Source of the DNA: Enterobacter dykesii
GTDB lineage: Bacteria > Pseudomonadota > Gammaproteobacteria > Enterobacterales > Enterobacteriaceae
DNA length: 64,000 nt
Direction: 5' to 3'
NCBI RefSeq assembly: GCF_008364625.2
Contig: NZ_CP126604.1
Location: forward strand, 3,844,001 to 3,908,000
Below the pieces are notes generated by a model. It was not told the origin of the DNA, ran no database searches, and was given only the letters and a program-made list of their open reading frames with translations. A program made the translations under genes and the position numbers. Below, piece after piece: positions 9,837-20,275 of this stretch. Position 1 is the first letter of the stretch. The number at the start of each line of letters is the position of its first letter.

Positions 9837-9960
9837 TAAGCGAGATAACTATAACGCTATTGATTATCCCGGGCAATGCATAAGCATCAAACAATTTTGT
9901 TTACCCCGGGCATGACGCGCTACAATGGACACTAACACTTTTCCATCAAGGGAAACGCCA

Positions 9961-10257
9961 ATGATTGACCCGAAAAAAATTGAGCAGATCGCGCGTCAGG
10001 TTCATGAATCTATGCCAAAAGGCATTCGTGAATTTGGTGATGACGTAGAAAAGAAAATCCGCCAGACGCTGCAGGCGCAGTTGGTTCGCCTTGATTTAGT
10101 CAGCCGCGAAGAGTTCGACGTGCAGACCCAGGTTCTGCTGCGCACCCGCGAGAAGCTGGCGCTGCTGGAACAGCGTCTGAGCGAGCTGGAAAACCGCAAT
10201 GCGCCGGAAGAAGTGAAGCCGGCACCGGCCATTCCACCGGTGGACGATCAGGCGTGA
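9961..10257 (+). CDS. ubiK: Ubiquinone biosynthesis accessory factor UbiK
   Basis: A 98-residue membrane-fusogenic helical protein (former YqiC, BMFP family) that assists the soluble Ubi complex in making coenzyme Q. The start at 9961 ([19 protein letters not shown]) follows an AAGGGA site. An in-frame ATG 36 bases earlier has no ribosome site. Most of the chain is amphipathic helix ending in a coiled coil ([18 protein letters not shown], residues about 60-80), then a Pro/Ala-rich tail. It is a single-gene transcript as in E. coli. Confidence 0.94.
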   Translation: MIDPKKIEQIARQVHESMPKGIREFGDDVEKKIRQTLQAQLVRLDLVSREEFDVQTQVLLRTREKLALLEQRLSELENRNAPEEVKPAPAIPPVDDQA

Positions 10258-10267
10258 AGTTAATGCA

Positions 10268-10296
10268 AAACGGCAACCTTGGTTGCCGTTTTTTTA
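10268..10296 (+). terminator. Terminator of ubiK
   Basis: AACGGCAACC-tt-GGTTGCCGTT followed by seven T residues, 10 bases after the ubiK stop codon. Confidence 0.9.
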
Positions 10297-10302
10297 TCTT
10301 TA

Positions 10303-10344
10303 CTCCCTCTCCCTATGGGAGAGGGTTGGGGTGAGGGCATCAGC
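10303..10344. repeat. Dispersed palindromic repeat, copy 3
   Basis: CTCCCTCTCCC-tat-GGGAGAGGG followed by TTGGGGTGAGGGCATCAGC, a full-length unit, between ubiK and the end of hldE. Confidence 0.75.
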
Positions 10345-10353
10345 TCGCACGAA

Positions 10354-11784
10354 CTACTGACTGTCCTTCTGGATCTTCTTGATGATGTTGGTGGTTGAGC
10401 ACCCGTCCTCAAAGTTGAGCACCATCACTTCACCGCCGTTGGCCCAGACCTCTTCGCTACCCGCGATTTGCTCAGGCTTGTAATCCCCGCCTTTTACCAG
10501 CAGGTCCGGCAGAATGCCGGCAATCAGGCGCTGCGGGGTATCTTCTTCAAACGACACCACCCAGTCCACGGCTTCCAGCGCGCCGAGCACAATCATGCGC
10601 TGCTCGAGCGGGTTCACCGGACGCGTTTCGCCCTTCAGGCGTTTCGTCGATGCATCGCTGTTAACCGCCACAATCAGGCGATCGCCCAGCTTGCGCGCGT
10701 TCGCCAGATACGAAACGTGGCCCGCGTGCAGAATGTCGAACACGCCGTTGGTCATCACCACTTTTTCACCACGCTTGCGCGCGGCGGCGACGGCCACCTT
10801 CAGCTCTTCTTCGGTCATGACGCCAAAACCGGTATCCGCACGACCGCGCACCGCGTTTTCCAGCTCGATTGGCGAAACGGTTGAGGTACCGAGTTTACCG
10901 ACGACCACGCCCGCCGCGGCGTTGGCGAAGTAGCACGCCTCTTCCAGCGAGTTTCCTGCCGCCAGCGTCGCCGCCAGCACGCCAATCACCGTATCACCGG
11001 CACCGGTCACGTCGTACACTTCCTGCGCCTGGGTTGGCATATGCAGCGGCGCTTTGCCCGGCTGCAGCAGCGTCATCCCCTGCTCGGAGCGGGTCACCAG
11101 CAGCGCAGACAGTTCAAAGTCGGCAATTATCTTCATGCCGCGCTCAACCAGCTCTTCCTCGCTTTTGCACTTGCCCGCCACCGCTTCAAACTCGGAGAGG
11201 TTCGGCGTCAGTAGCGTCGCGCCGCGATAGCGCTCAAAATCGGTCCCTTTCGGGTCGATCAGCACCGGCACGTTGGCTTTACGCGCCAGCTGAATCATCG
11301 TCTGCACGCTGGCCAGCGCGCCTTTTGCGTAGTCGGACAGCACCAGCGCGCCGATATTGCCCAGCGCCTGGTTGATACGCTCGTGCAGCGGCTCGGGATC
11401 AACGCCTTCAAACCCTTCTTCAAAGTCGAGGCGGATCAGCTGCTGGTTGCGCGACAGCACGCGCAGTTTCGTAATCGTTGGATGGGTCGGAACAGAAACG
11501 AAGTCGCACTTCACGTTCACGTCCGCCAGCGACTTGCTCAGCGCGCGCGCCGCATCGTCGATGCCGGTCAAGCCCACCAGACGCGACTGCGCGCCCAGGG
11601 AGGCAATGTTCATCGCCACGTTTGCCGCGCCGCCGGGACGCTCTTCAATGGTGTCGACCTTGACCACCGGTACCGGTGCTTCCGGAGAGATGCGGCTGGT
11701 CGGTCCATACCAGTAGCGATCCAGCATCACATCCCCAACAACCATAACCCCAGCACGTTCAAACTCTGGCAGTGTTACTTTCAT
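10354..11784 (-). CDS. hldE: Bifunctional heptose 7-phosphate kinase / heptose 1-phosphate adenylyltransferase
   Basis: Makes ADP-heptose for the LPS inner core. Its two domains phosphorylate heptose 7-phosphate at C1 and later adenylylate heptose 1-phosphate. The 476-residue protein has an N-terminal ribokinase-like domain ([15 protein letters not shown] near residue 52; the [11 protein letters not shown] anion-hole motif with catalytic Asp near 262) and a C-terminal nucleotidyltransferase domain ([16 protein letters not shown] with HxGH near 345). Length equals the E. coli protein. It lies behind glnE in the ygiF-glnE-hldE cluster. Confidence 0.97.
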   Translation of the reverse strand: MKVTLPEFERAGVMVVGDVMLDRYWYGPTSRISPEAPVPVVKVDTIEERPGGAANVAMNIASLGAQSRLVGLTGIDDAARALSKSLADVNVKCDFVSVPTHPTITKLRVLSRNQQLIRLDFEEGFEGVDPEPLHERINQALGNIGALVLSDYAKGALASVQTMIQLARKANVPVLIDPKGTDFERYRGATLLTPNLSEFEAVAGKCKSEEELVERGMKIIADFELSALLVTRSEQGMTLLQPGKAPLHMPTQAQEVYDVTGAGDTVIGVLAATLAAGNSLEEACYFANAAAGVVVGKLGTSTVSPIELENAVRGRADTGFGVMTEEELKVAVAAARKRGEKVVMTNGVFDILHAGHVSYLANARKLGDRLIVAVNSDASTKRLKGETRPVNPLEQRMIVLGALEAVDWVVSFEEDTPQRLIAGILPDLLVKGGDYKPEQIAGSEEVWANGGEVMVLNFEDGCSTTNIIKKIQKDSQ

Positions 11785-11824
11785 TCCTGACTCCAGAAAG
11801 ATTCACAATTTGCGCGCGATAATA

Positions 11825-14680
11825 TCACACTTGATTTGTTACGCACGGTTCCACCAGCCACTTCTGCCAGCTGGCCGTTACCTGAGCACGTTCATGAGCA
11901 AAACAGTCCAGTGCCACGTGCCCCGGTTCCTCCTGCAGCGCCAGGTGATGAAGCTCATCGCGCAGCGTCGTGTAGGCGCGGGTTAAGGCCTGCGCCTCCT
12001 GCTCGTCCATGATGTCGTTTTGCGCCAGCAGCTCCAGAATGCGCACGTTATCGGACCAGCGCGTCAGCTTCGGCTTGTCGTGGGCGTGCAGCAGCACCAG
12101 ATACTGGGTAATGAACTCAATATCGGTAATCCCGCCCTCGTCGGCTTTAATATCAAAGCGATCGCGGTGTTTATTGCCGAGATGCGCGCGCATTTTCTCG
12201 CGCATTTCCCGCACTTCTGTTTGTAATGTGGCGCCCTCTCGCACCGTCGTCATAACGTCCTTACGGATGATGTCAAACTGCGTTTTGAGCTGCGGATCGC
12301 CATACACCACGCGAGCGCGCACCAGCGCCTGATGCTCCCACGTCCAGGCTTCATTCTTCTGGTAATCGGCGAAGGATTCCGTTGAGGTCACCAGCATGCC
12401 CGCCGCGCCGGACGGACGCAGACGGGCATCGACTTCATACAAAATGCCCGACGAGGTGCGAGTGCTGAACAGGTGCATAATGCGCTGCGCCAGGCGCAGA
12501 TAGAACTGACGCCCGTCAATCTCGCGCTCGCCGTCGGTCATCACGTCAACCGGGCAGTCGTGCAGGAAGATTAAATCCAGATCGGAGCTGTATCCCAGCT
12601 CCCAGCCACCGAGCTTGCCGTAACCCACCACGGCAAATCCTCGCCCCTCACGATCGGCAAGGTGCTTCGGCTGGCCGTAGCGGGCCACCATCTGCACCCA
12701 CGCCTGATGGACCACCGCGTCGATGATCGCCTCTGCCAGCCAGGTTAAGTGATCGCTCACTTTCATCACCGGCAGCGTTCCGGCGATGTCAGCCGCCGCC
12801 ACGCGCAGCATCTGAGCCTGCTTAAACTGGCGCAGCGCCTCCAGCTGCTGCTCTTCGTCCTCTTCCGGCACGCGCAGCAGATACTGACGCAGCTCGTCCC
12901 GGTAGGCATCCGTCGCCGTGGGCTGATACAGCGTGTTCGGATCGAGCAGCTCATCCAGCAGCAGCGGGTAACGCGCCAGCTTGTTGGCCACCATCGGCGA
13001 GGCGGCGCAGAGCGTAATCAGGTGCTTCAGCGCCCCCGGAAACTCGCTCAGGAGCTCCAGATAGGTGGTACGCGTGATAATCCCGCTCAGCAGCGGCATC
13101 ATGCGCGACAGCGGCACCGGCGCATCCGCCCGCGAGCAAACCTCGCTGAGCAGATGGGGCATCAGGTGATCCAGCACCTGACGGCCGCGCGGGCCGATGG
13201 CGCGTTTGTTCAGCTCAAGACGGAAATCAGCGATCAGCGCCACCACGCGATGGCGCGCGTCGTCGGTTAAGTGCGTCAGCACCGGCGTGGTGTCATCTTC
13301 CTGGAGCGCGTCCTGCCACAGCTCGCGCCAGTGCTCGGAAAGCGCGTCGTCCTGCGATTCACTTTCGTCATCACCGATCAGCTCGTTAAAGATGCGGCGC
13401 ACGCCTGCCATGTGGGCATCCAGCCGTTCGGTCAGCGTTGACCAATCGTCCACGCGCATGCCCCAGGCCAGGCGCGCCCGGTTAAGGTCATCCCCCGGCA
13501 GGGTCTGGGTCTGTTCGTCATTGATACTTTGCAGCAGGTTTTCCAGACGACGCAGGAACAGATAGGCCTCGCGTAGGGTTTGCGCATCGCCGTCCGGCAG
13601 CAGGTGAAGCTGCTCGATGGCGCTAAGGGTCGGCAGCAGCGAGCGGAACTGTAACGACGGCTCACGCCCGCCGCGAATCAGCTGGAAAACCTGAACGATA
13701 AATTCGATTTCGCGAATGCCGCCCGCGCCGAGCTTGATGTTGTCCTTCAGCCCGCGACGGCGCACCTCACGGGCGATCATCCCTTTCATATTGCGCAGAG
13801 ACTGGATGACGCTGAAGTCGATATAGCGACGGAATACGAACGGGCGCAGCATGGCGCGCAGCTCGTTGGCGTAAGCGTCGTCGCTGTCGCCCATAATCCG
13901 CGCTTTAACCATTGCATAGCGCTCCCAGTCGCGCCCCTGCTCCTGGTAGTAATCTTCCAGCGCGGCAAAGCTCAGCACCAGCGGTCCGCTGTCGCCAAAC
14001 GGACGCAGGCGCATGTCCACGCGGTAAACAAAACCGTCCTGCGTCGGCTGGTCCAGCGCCTTGATCAGACGCTGGCCGAGACGGGTAAAGAACTGGGCGT
14101 TGTCCAGCTCGCGACGGCCGCCGCGCGTGGAGCCGTTCTCGGGCCAGGCAAAAATCAGGTCGATGTCGGAGGAGAAGTTCAGCTCGCAGCCGCCCAGCTT
14201 GCCCATCCCCAGAATCAACAGCGGCTGAGGAACCCCTTCCTCGCTGCACGGCGTGCCCCACTCTTTACAGCAGGCGGCGTAGAGCCAGTCGCGCGCGGCG
14301 ACAATCAGCGTTTGCGCCAGCTCGCTTAACTGCTGCAGCGTGCTCTCTTCGCTCACCCGCTCCAGCGCCTGAGCCCAGGCAATGCGCACCATCACCCGAC
14401 GGCGGAACTGGCGCAGGACGCGCATCAGCGTGGCTTCATCCGCAACGTCTTCGAGCGCGGTTTGCAGCCAGCCGGCGTAATGCCGCCACTCGTCCGCCTG
14501 CGGCGGCGCGTTCTCAAGCTCTGCCAGCCAGTCCGGGTTGGCGGTGATACTTTCCTGAACAAAATCACTGAAGGCGAGCACGCTCTTTGCCTGCTCGCTT
14601 AACGATGACGCCGGTAATGACTCAGGCAGACGTTCGCAAACGGTCTGCCACTGCTGCTGTAACGGTGAAGAAAGCGGCAT
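11825..14680 (-). CDS. glnE: Glutamine synthetase adenylyltransferase/deadenylase
   Basis: Adds AMP to, and removes it from, glutamine synthetase according to nitrogen status signalled by PII. At 951 residues it is about the length of the E. coli protein. It has two tandem nucleotidyltransferase domains: the N-terminal deadenylase with [19 protein letters not shown] near residue 160, and the C-terminal adenylyltransferase with [19 protein letters not shown] near 690, each bearing the G-S-x-D-x-D metal site. It lies between ygiF and hldE with short gaps, consistent with one operon. Confidence 0.97.
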   Translation of the reverse strand: MPLSSPLQQQWQTVCERLPESLPASSLSEQAKSVLAFSDFVQESITANPDWLAELENAPPQADEWRHYAGWLQTALEDVADEATLMRVLRQFRRRVMVRIAWAQALERVSEESTLQQLSELAQTLIVAARDWLYAACCKEWGTPCSEEGVPQPLLILGMGKLGGCELNFSSDIDLIFAWPENGSTRGGRRELDNAQFFTRLGQRLIKALDQPTQDGFVYRVDMRLRPFGDSGPLVLSFAALEDYYQEQGRDWERYAMVKARIMGDSDDAYANELRAMLRPFVFRRYIDFSVIQSLRNMKGMIAREVRRRGLKDNIKLGAGGIREIEFIVQVFQLIRGGREPSLQFRSLLPTLSAIEQLHLLPDGDAQTLREAYLFLRRLENLLQSINDEQTQTLPGDDLNRARLAWGMRVDDWSTLTERLDAHMAGVRRIFNELIGDDESESQDDALSEHWRELWQDALQEDDTTPVLTHLTDDARHRVVALIADFRLELNKRAIGPRGRQVLDHLMPHLLSEVCSRADAPVPLSRMMPLLSGIITRTTYLELLSEFPGALKHLITLCAASPMVANKLARYPLLLDELLDPNTLYQPTATDAYRDELRQYLLRVPEEDEEQQLEALRQFKQAQMLRVAAADIAGTLPVMKVSDHLTWLAEAIIDAVVHQAWVQMVARYGQPKHLADREGRGFAVVGYGKLGGWELGYSSDLDLIFLHDCPVDVMTDGEREIDGRQFYLRLAQRIMHLFSTRTSSGILYEVDARLRPSGAAGMLVTSTESFADYQKNEAWTWEHQALVRARVVYGDPQLKTQFDIIRKDVMTTVREGATLQTEVREMREKMRAHLGNKHRDRFDIKADEGGITDIEFITQYLVLLHAHDKPKLTRWSDNVRILELLAQNDIMDEQEAQALTRAYTTLRDELHHLALQEEPGHVALDCFAHERAQVTASWQKWLVEPCVTNQV

Positions 14681-14701
14681 TATAGGGGTTCCTTGCCAGA
14701 G

Positions 14702-16003
14702 TTAACGTTTTCCGCTGTGCAGCCAGAACGGCTCCTGCGAAATGGCCTCGTTACGGAAATGCTCAATCTCAATATGCTGGCGGGTTTCGATGGCATGCTT
14801 CAGCCCCTGCCAGTTTTCCAGCCACGCCTGCGCCTGTGGCCCGTCGTAGGCACCGGAAAGGAGCAGCATGCTGTCGATGTTGCGCGAAAGACGGGGAAGC
14901 TGATCGCCATACTTATCGCCGAGCGGATACGCAAAGGTGCTCTTCAGTTCAGCGGCATGACGGGAAAGATGAATATCCGCGAAACGCTTAAAGTTTTCCG
15001 CGATTTTGGCCTCGGCTTTCGCATCCAGGAAGGCGCGCCAGCCGCGCGTGACCAGAAACTCGGTCAGCGCCAGTTTTGCCGAAGCGGCCTGCGGGCTGTA
15101 AATCGCCGTTTGCGCCGAGACGTCCGAGAGCATCAGCGTTTCGGTTTGCGTCAGCAGATCACGTAAGTGAGCGCTCGCTTTGCGAGGAACGATACCGCCG
15201 AACAGCGCCAGGGAATGGCGCACCAGGGCAATCGCCGCCAGCACGTGGGATTTGGCGTTTTTCACGTTTCGCACCCACAGCTCTTCATGGTACTGCCACT
15301 GCGAAAGCGCCAGTTCCAGCGCGGCTTCCAGCCCCTGCTCAACGCTGGCTTTCGGCGCAACGTGCAAAATGGTCGTCTCTTTCAGGACGCGCGGCGCATT
15401 TCCGGCCGCCAGATGGTAACCCCGCGCGGCTTTACTCAGGCTTCCCTGACGCAGTCCGGACTGGCTCACCAGCCTGCGCGCCAGCTTCAGCACGTCATTC
15501 GCGTCCCCTTCCAGCAGCTCAAGCTCCAGTTCACAAATGGATTCCTGGAACTCCCCCGCCTTCACCTCACCGAGATCGAGGGCGATTTCGATGCGGCTTT
15601 TACCTTCCGTCACCAGCCATTTTTCGCGCCAGAAATCGGTGCTGAACAGCGGCTGTACCTGTTCCGCCAGCGTGGAGGGCAGCTCGCCTTCCGGCCAGAC
15701 TTCCGCCGGGAAACGTTCGAGCTCAAGTTCTGGCTTGCTGATGTCGATATTGTATTCCGGGCGCTGATGTAAACCGCCGACCACGCGGCCGGCAATTTTC
15801 ATCGTCATCTCGTAGCGCCCGCTCGCGCCGCGGATGCGCAGCCCCATATCGTGGCGGCGCAGCCAGTTGTCTGGCGTTTCGTAATAGATATTAAGCAGTT
15901 GTACCGGTGCATGGTGTTCGCCGGAAAGCGTATGCAGATGCTGGCGGAGTGCGTCAACGCTGTCTTTTTCGACGATAAACTTTAATTCAATTTCTTGTGC
16001 CAT
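14702..16003 (-). CDS. ygiF: Inorganic triphosphatase (CYTH-CHAD protein YgiF)
   Basis: Hydrolyses inorganic tripolyphosphate in E. coli. The 433-residue protein begins AQEIELKFIVEKD, containing the ExExK signature of CYTH tunnel enzymes. The CYTH domain covers about residues 1-200, with basic and acidic strands such as GLRIRGASGRYEMTMK. The rest is a helical CHAD domain rich in His, Arg and Lys, thought to bind polyphosphate (for example VRNVKNAKSHVLAAIALVRH near 255). It is 21 bases upstream of glnE on the same strand, as in E. coli. Confidence 0.94.
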   Translation of the reverse strand: MAQEIELKFIVEKDSVDALRQHLHTLSGEHHAPVQLLNIYYETPDNWLRRHDMGLRIRGASGRYEMTMKIAGRVVGGLHQRPEYNIDISKPELELERFPAEVWPEGELPSTLAEQVQPLFSTDFWREKWLVTEGKSRIEIALDLGEVKAGEFQESICELELELLEGDANDVLKLARRLVSQSGLRQGSLSKAARGYHLAAGNAPRVLKETTILHVAPKASVEQGLEAALELALSQWQYHEELWVRNVKNAKSHVLAAIALVRHSLALFGGIVPRKASAHLRDLLTQTETLMLSDVSAQTAIYSPQAASAKLALTEFLVTRGWRAFLDAKAEAKIAENFKRFADIHLSRHAAELKSTFAYPLGDKYGDQLPRLSRNIDSMLLLSGAYDGPQAQAWLENWQGLKHAIETRQHIEIEHFRNEAISQEPFWLHSGKR

Positions 16004-16232
16004 AGCCTTGTACTTTTGCGGGCGTCACAGACGCGTCAATGAGGGCGAACTTCCTCGCCATTTGTTTGTCAGTACATAGTATTTTGCGCCAAATTGCCAT
16101 GCAATGAGCAATTTGTCGGGCGTAAATGTGTAGAGTCGTGACACAGATGATTCTGATTGCTGACGAATGCTTTGCGTAGAGACACTGTTGCCACTACTAT
16201 CGTTCCACTATTTATGAAAATAACGACTAATG

Positions 16233-16853
16233 ATGCTTAAATTACGCCTGATTGGACTTACTTTACTCGCTTTTAGCGCCGCAACCGCAGTGCACGCTGA
16301 AGAGAAGCGTTACGTTTCTGACGAACTGAACACCTGGGTACGCAGTGGCCCCGGAGATAATTATCGCCTCGTGGGCACGGTGAATGCCGGCGAGGAAGTC
16401 ACCCTGTTACAGACCAACGCGGACACCAATTACGGCCAGGTTCGCGACAGTACCGGCCGTACGTCCTGGATCCCGCTGAAAGAGCTGAGCACCGTGCCAA
16501 GCCTGCGCACGCGCGTGCCGGATCTGGAAAACCAGGTGAAGACTCTGACCGATAAGCTGAACAACATCGACGGCACCTGGAACCAGCGCACCGCTGAAAT
16601 GCAGCAGAAAGTGGCGCAAAGCGACGGTGTGATTAACGGTCTGAAAGAAGAGAACCAGAAACTGAAAAACGAGCTGATTGTCGCGCAGAAGAAAGTGAAT
16701 GCCGCCAATCTGCAGCTCGACGACAAACAGCGCACCATCATCATGCAGTGGTTTATGTATGGCGGCGGCGTGCTGGGCGTAGGTCTGGTGCTGGGTCTGG
16801 TGCTGCCGCATCTGATCCCAAGCCGCAAGCGTAAAGATCGCTGGATGAACTAA
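16233..16853 (+). CDS. ygiM: SH3b-domain membrane protein YgiM
   Basis: A 206-residue protein of the TIGR04211 family, precise role unknown. A signal peptide (LKLRLIGLTLLAFSAATAVHA) is followed by a bacterial SH3 domain (YVSDELNTWVRSGPGDNYR onward, residues about 27-90), a long coiled coil (about 95-165) and one C-terminal membrane segment (FMYGGGVLGVGLVLGLVLP) with a basic cytoplasmic tail, SRKRKDRWMN. The domain order suggests a periplasmic sensor or tether. Two adjacent ATG codons exist and the second matches E. coli YgiM in length. The gene precedes cca, as in E. coli. Confidence 0.92.
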   Translation: MLKLRLIGLTLLAFSAATAVHAEEKRYVSDELNTWVRSGPGDNYRLVGTVNAGEEVTLLQTNADTNYGQVRDSTGRTSWIPLKELSTVPSLRTRVPDLENQVKTLTDKLNNIDGTWNQRTAEMQQKVAQSDGVINGLKEENQKLKNELIVAQKKVNAANLQLDDKQRTIIMQWFMYGGGVLGVGLVLGLVLPHLIPSRKRKDRWMN

Positions 16854-16913
16854 TTCGTCTTCTCTGCCAGACTTACGTATCATTCTGGAAAAGAGAAAAC
16901 GGGAGAGTTGGGC

Positions 16914-18155
16914 GTGAAGAGTTATCTGGTCGGTGGTGCGGTACGTGATGCGTTGTTAGGTCTGCCGGTCAAAGATAAAGACTGGGTGGTGGTTGGCGCC
17001 ACCCCGGAAGAGATGCTCGACGCGGGCTACCAGCAGGTAGGCCGCGATTTTCCCGTATTCCTGCACCCGAAAAGCCGTGAAGAGTATGCCCTGGCGCGTA
17101 CCGAGCGGAAATCGGGCTCGGGCTATACGGGCTTCACCTGCTATGCCGCGCCGGACGTCACGCTGGAGCAAGATCTTCTGCGCCGCGATCTCACCATCAA
17201 CGCGCTGGCGCAGGACGAGAACGGCCAGATTGTTGACGCCTATGGCGGTCAGGACGATCTGCGCAACCGTCTTTTACGTCACGTCTCCCCGGCGTTTTCT
17301 GAAGATCCGCTCCGCGTGCTCCGCGTGGCGCGCTTTGCCGCGCGTTACGCCCATCTCAGTTTCCGTATTGCCGATGAGACCATGGCGCTGATGACCGCCA
17401 TGACCGAGGCGGGCGAGCTTGAACACCTGACGCCAGAGCGCGTCTGGAAAGAGACGGAAAATGCTCTCACCACGCGCAACCCGCAGGTCTTTTTCCAGGT
17501 CCTGCGCGACTGCGGCGCGCTGAAGGTGCTGTTCCCGGAAATAGACGCGCTGTTTGGCGTGCCTGCCCCGGCAAAATGGCACCCGGAAATTGATACCGGC
17601 GTACACACGCTGATGACGCTCAGCATGGCCGCCATGCTCAGCCCGGACGTGGACGTGCGTTTTTCCACCCTGTGTCACGATCTTGGCAAAGGCCTAACGC
17701 CAAAAGAATTCTGGCCTCGCCACCACGGGCACGGTCCGGCAGGGGTGAAGCTGGTCGAGGGTCTGTGCCAGCGTCTGCGCGTGCCGAACGAGATCCGCGA
17801 TCTGGCGAAACTGGTGGCCGAGTTCCACGATCTGATCCACACCTTCCCTATCCTGAAACCGGCCACCATCGTTAAGCTTTTCGATAACATCGACGCCTGG
17901 CGCAAACCCCAGCGCGTAGAGCAAATCGCGCTCACCAGCGAAGCTGACGTGCGCGGGCGTACCGGGTTTGAAGCGTGCGATTACCCGCAGGGACGTTTAC
18001 TGCGTAAAGCCTGGGACGTTGCGAAAGCGGTGCCCACGAAGGACGTTGTCGAAGCGGGATTCAAAGGGCCGGAAATTCGCGAAGAGCTCACGAAACGGCG
18101 AATTCAGGCGGTGTCGGACTGGAAGGAAAAGCATTGCCCTCAGCCGAAAGACTGA
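16914..18155 (+). CDS. cca: Multifunctional CCA-adding tRNA nucleotidyltransferase
   Basis: Adds or repairs the 3' CCA of tRNAs. The bacterial enzyme also has HD-domain phosphatase and 2',3'-cyclic phosphodiesterase activities. GTG at 16914 is preferred (413 residues, [16 protein letters not shown]) because a GGGAGAG site lies seven bases before it. Visible motifs are GGAVRDALL, the DKDWVVVG catalytic acid pair, [10 protein letters not shown] near 112, [12 protein letters not shown] near 139, and the HD-domain CHDLGKG and EFHDLIH near 255-300. The C-terminus runs into a hairpin shared with the convergent uppP. Confidence 0.97.
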   Translation: MKSYLVGGAVRDALLGLPVKDKDWVVVGATPEEMLDAGYQQVGRDFPVFLHPKSREEYALARTERKSGSGYTGFTCYAAPDVTLEQDLLRRDLTINALAQDENGQIVDAYGGQDDLRNRLLRHVSPAFSEDPLRVLRVARFAARYAHLSFRIADETMALMTAMTEAGELEHLTPERVWKETENALTTRNPQVFFQVLRDCGALKVLFPEIDALFGVPAPAKWHPEIDTGVHTLMTLSMAAMLSPDVDVRFSTLCHDLGKGLTPKEFWPRHHGHGPAGVKLVEGLCQRLRVPNEIRDLAKLVAEFHDLIHTFPILKPATIVKLFDNIDAWRKPQRVEQIALTSEADVRGRTGFEACDYPQGRLLRKAWDVAKAVPTKDVVEAGFKGPEIREELTKRRIQAVSDWKEKHCPQPKD

Positions 18156-18159
18156 GGGC
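18136..18159. terminator. Hairpin at the cca/uppP convergence
   Basis: GCCCTCAG and CTGAGGGC arms (8 bp) around an 8-base loop overlap the cca stop codon. No T tract follows, so this may be a weak or factor-assisted terminator. Confidence 0.4.
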
Positions 18160-18165
18160 TATCGG

Positions 18166-18987
18166 TCAGAAGAAGACCACGTACACCGCAGCCGCCACGA
18201 TAAAGCGATAGATCGCGAACGGAATAAACGAGATACGCTTAATCAGCTGCAGGAAGGTTTTGATGGCAATCAGCGCCACGATAAACGCGGTGATGAAGCC
18301 AACGGCGAACATCGGAATGTCGCCCGTGGTAAGGAAACCAATGCTTTTATAGAGGTCAAGCGCGGTGGCGCCCATCATCATCGGCACCGCCAGCAGGAAC
18401 GAGAACTCTGACGCGGCGTAACGGCTTACGCCCATCAGCATCCCGCCGGAGATGGTTGCGCCTGAACGAGAGAAGCCCGGCCACAGCGCCAGACACTGGA
18501 AGCAACCAATGATAAACGCCTGACGATACGTCATATCGTCCAGCCCTTCCGCGCGCGGCGTTTTTGGCTTCAGCACTTCCGCTGCGATCAGCAGGAAGCC
18601 ACCTACCACAAGTGCATACATCACGTTAATCGGGTTAAACAGCGATTTGATGGCGTCGTGGAACACCAGGCCCAGCACCACCGCAGGGATCATCCCGAGC
18701 AGAATATGGATCAGCGACAGGCGGCCTTTACTCATCCCTTCGTGCTGAGGCGGACGGCCAAAATGGATGCCAATCAGACCAAACAGACGGCGCCAGAACA
18801 TCACCACCACCGCCAGAATAGACCCCAGCTGGATAACCACTTCAAACGTTTTGGCGGTATCGCCTTCGAAGCCCAGCAGATGGCCAACGATGATCATATG
18901 GCCCGTACTGGAAACCGGTAAAAACTCCGTCAATCCTTCGACCACACCCAGTATTGCCGCCACCAGCAGCGAGTGCATATCGCTCAT
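18166..18987 (-). CDS. uppP: Undecaprenyl-diphosphate phosphatase (bacitracin resistance protein)
   Basis: An integral membrane enzyme that dephosphorylates undecaprenyl pyrophosphate so the carrier lipid can be reused for peptidoglycan and LPS. The 273-residue protein has the two family signatures: [16 protein letters not shown] near residue 17 with catalytic Glu and Ser, and [13 protein letters not shown] near 172 with the essential Arg. About eight membrane segments are evident. Length equals E. coli UppP (BacA). It has its own transcript, divergent from nothing nearby and convergent with cca. Confidence 0.97.
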   Translation of the reverse strand: MSDMHSLLVAAILGVVEGLTEFLPVSSTGHMIIVGHLLGFEGDTAKTFEVVIQLGSILAVVVMFWRRLFGLIGIHFGRPPQHEGMSKGRLSLIHILLGMIPAVVLGLVFHDAIKSLFNPINVMYALVVGGFLLIAAEVLKPKTPRAEGLDDMTYRQAFIIGCFQCLALWPGFSRSGATISGGMLMGVSRYAASEFSFLLAVPMMMGATALDLYKSIGFLTTGDIPMFAVGFITAFIVALIAIKTFLQLIKRISFIPFAIYRFIVAAAVYVVFF

Positions 18988-19094
18988 CTATAAACCCCTA
19001 AAAAAGATATAAAAAAACGGCGTCCCATACGGACAACCGATAAAGATACATTCCTGAGACCGGTATAACCTAAAATGGTTTAGCTATTATGACG

Positions 19095-19463
19095 TCAAAT
19101 CTTTCCTTTCAGATTTGTGCCACGCTCGATAATGACCCCTACGTTGGCGGCTCGCGCCACCGCGCCCGGTTTGCTCAGCTTGATGCGCACCCACGGTGAG
19201 TTGAATTTTTTCAACAGCAATTCTGCGACTTCTTCCGCCACCCGTTCGACCAGCGCAAAACGTTGCCCTTCAACGTGGGCGATGACCGCTTCACTGATAT
19301 CGGCATAGCTCAGACAGTCATTCACGTCATCGCTTTTTGCCGATTTGCGGTTATCCCATCCCATTTCGATATCGAACACCAGCTTCTGTTCGATGGTCTG
19401 TTCCCAGTCGTAAACACCAATTGTGGTGATTACCGAAAGTTGCTCTATAAATACAATATCCAT
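19095..19463 (-). CDS. folB: Dihydroneopterin aldolase
   Basis: Converts dihydroneopterin to 6-hydroxymethyl-dihydropterin in folate synthesis and also epimerises it. ATG at 19463 gives 122 residues, [21 protein letters not shown], as in E. coli; the GTG one codon earlier is less likely. The family residues Glu in YDWEQT, Tyr in SYADIS and Lys in KLSKPGAV are present. It is divergent from plsY, about 100 bases apart, as in E. coli. Confidence 0.96.
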   Translation of the reverse strand: MDIVFIEQLSVITTIGVYDWEQTIEQKLVFDIEMGWDNRKSAKSDDVNDCLSYADISEAVIAHVEGQRFALVERVAEEVAELLLKKFNSPWVRIKLSKPGAVARAANVGVIIERGTNLKGKI

Positions 19464-19570
19464 CACGACCTGCCTGCTTTTTGGCTAAACCGGATACCAC
19501 TTCCGGCGAATTATGCGTATTATCCACAGATGCTGAGAATACAGATACATTTTCAAAACGGAACAGCGTT

Positions 19571-20191
19571 ATGAGTGCAATCGCGCCTGGAATGATCCTC
19601 CTCGCCTATCTTTGCGGCTCAATCTCCAGCGCCATTCTGGTCTGCCGCATTGCCGGGTTACCTGACCCGCGTGAAAATGGTTCCGGGAATCCGGGGGCGA
19701 CCAACGTACTACGAATTGGCGGCAAGGGAGCAGCCGTAGCGGTTTTGATTTTTGATGTTCTGAAAGGGATGCTGCCCGTCTGGGGCGCGTATGCGCTGGG
19801 CGTTACGCCGTTCTGGCTGGGGCTCATTGCCATCGCCGCCTGCGTCGGCCATATCTGGCCCATTTTCTTTGGTTTTAAAGGCGGAAAAGGCGTTGCGACG
19901 GCCTTCGGTGCGATTGCACCTATCGGCTGGGATCTCACCGGCGTTATGGCCGGAACCTGGCTTCTGACCATTCTTCTGAGCGGCTACTCGTCGCTGGGCG
20001 CCATCGTCAGCGCGCTGATCGCCCCGTTCTACGTCTGGTGGTTTAAACCCCAGTTCACCTTCCCGGTGTCGATGCTCTCCTGTCTTATCCTGCTGCGTCA
20101 TCACGACAATATCCAGCGCCTGTGGCGTCGTCAGGAGACCAAAATCTGGACTAAGCTCAAGAGAAAGAAAAAAGACGCTCCGAAGAGTTAG
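19571..20191 (+). CDS. plsY: Glycerol-3-phosphate acyltransferase (acyl-phosphate dependent)
   Basis: An inner membrane enzyme that acylates sn-glycerol 3-phosphate with acyl phosphate, the first step of phospholipid synthesis. The start at 19571 gives 206 residues, [20 protein letters not shown], matching E. coli PlsY. An in-frame ATG 90 bases upstream lies in the divergent promoter region. The three family motifs are [11 protein letters not shown] near 43, [13 protein letters not shown] near 100 and a third [12 protein letters not shown] near 140. Five membrane segments and a very basic C-terminus are visible. Confidence 0.96.
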   Translation: MSAIAPGMILLAYLCGSISSAILVCRIAGLPDPRENGSGNPGATNVLRIGGKGAAVAVLIFDVLKGMLPVWGAYALGVTPFWLGLIAIAACVGHIWPIFFGFKGGKGVATAFGAIAPIGWDLTGVMAGTWLLTILLSGYSSLGAIVSALIAPFYVWWFKPQFTFPVSMLSCLILLRHHDNIQRLWRRQETKIWTKLKRKKKDAPKS

Positions 20192-20275
20192 TTATGCCTT
20201 ATAGCCAAATGTGATTTTGGTCACCTTCTGCCTGTGGTAACTGTTAGGGACACAACACAACCACATAAGAAGAAA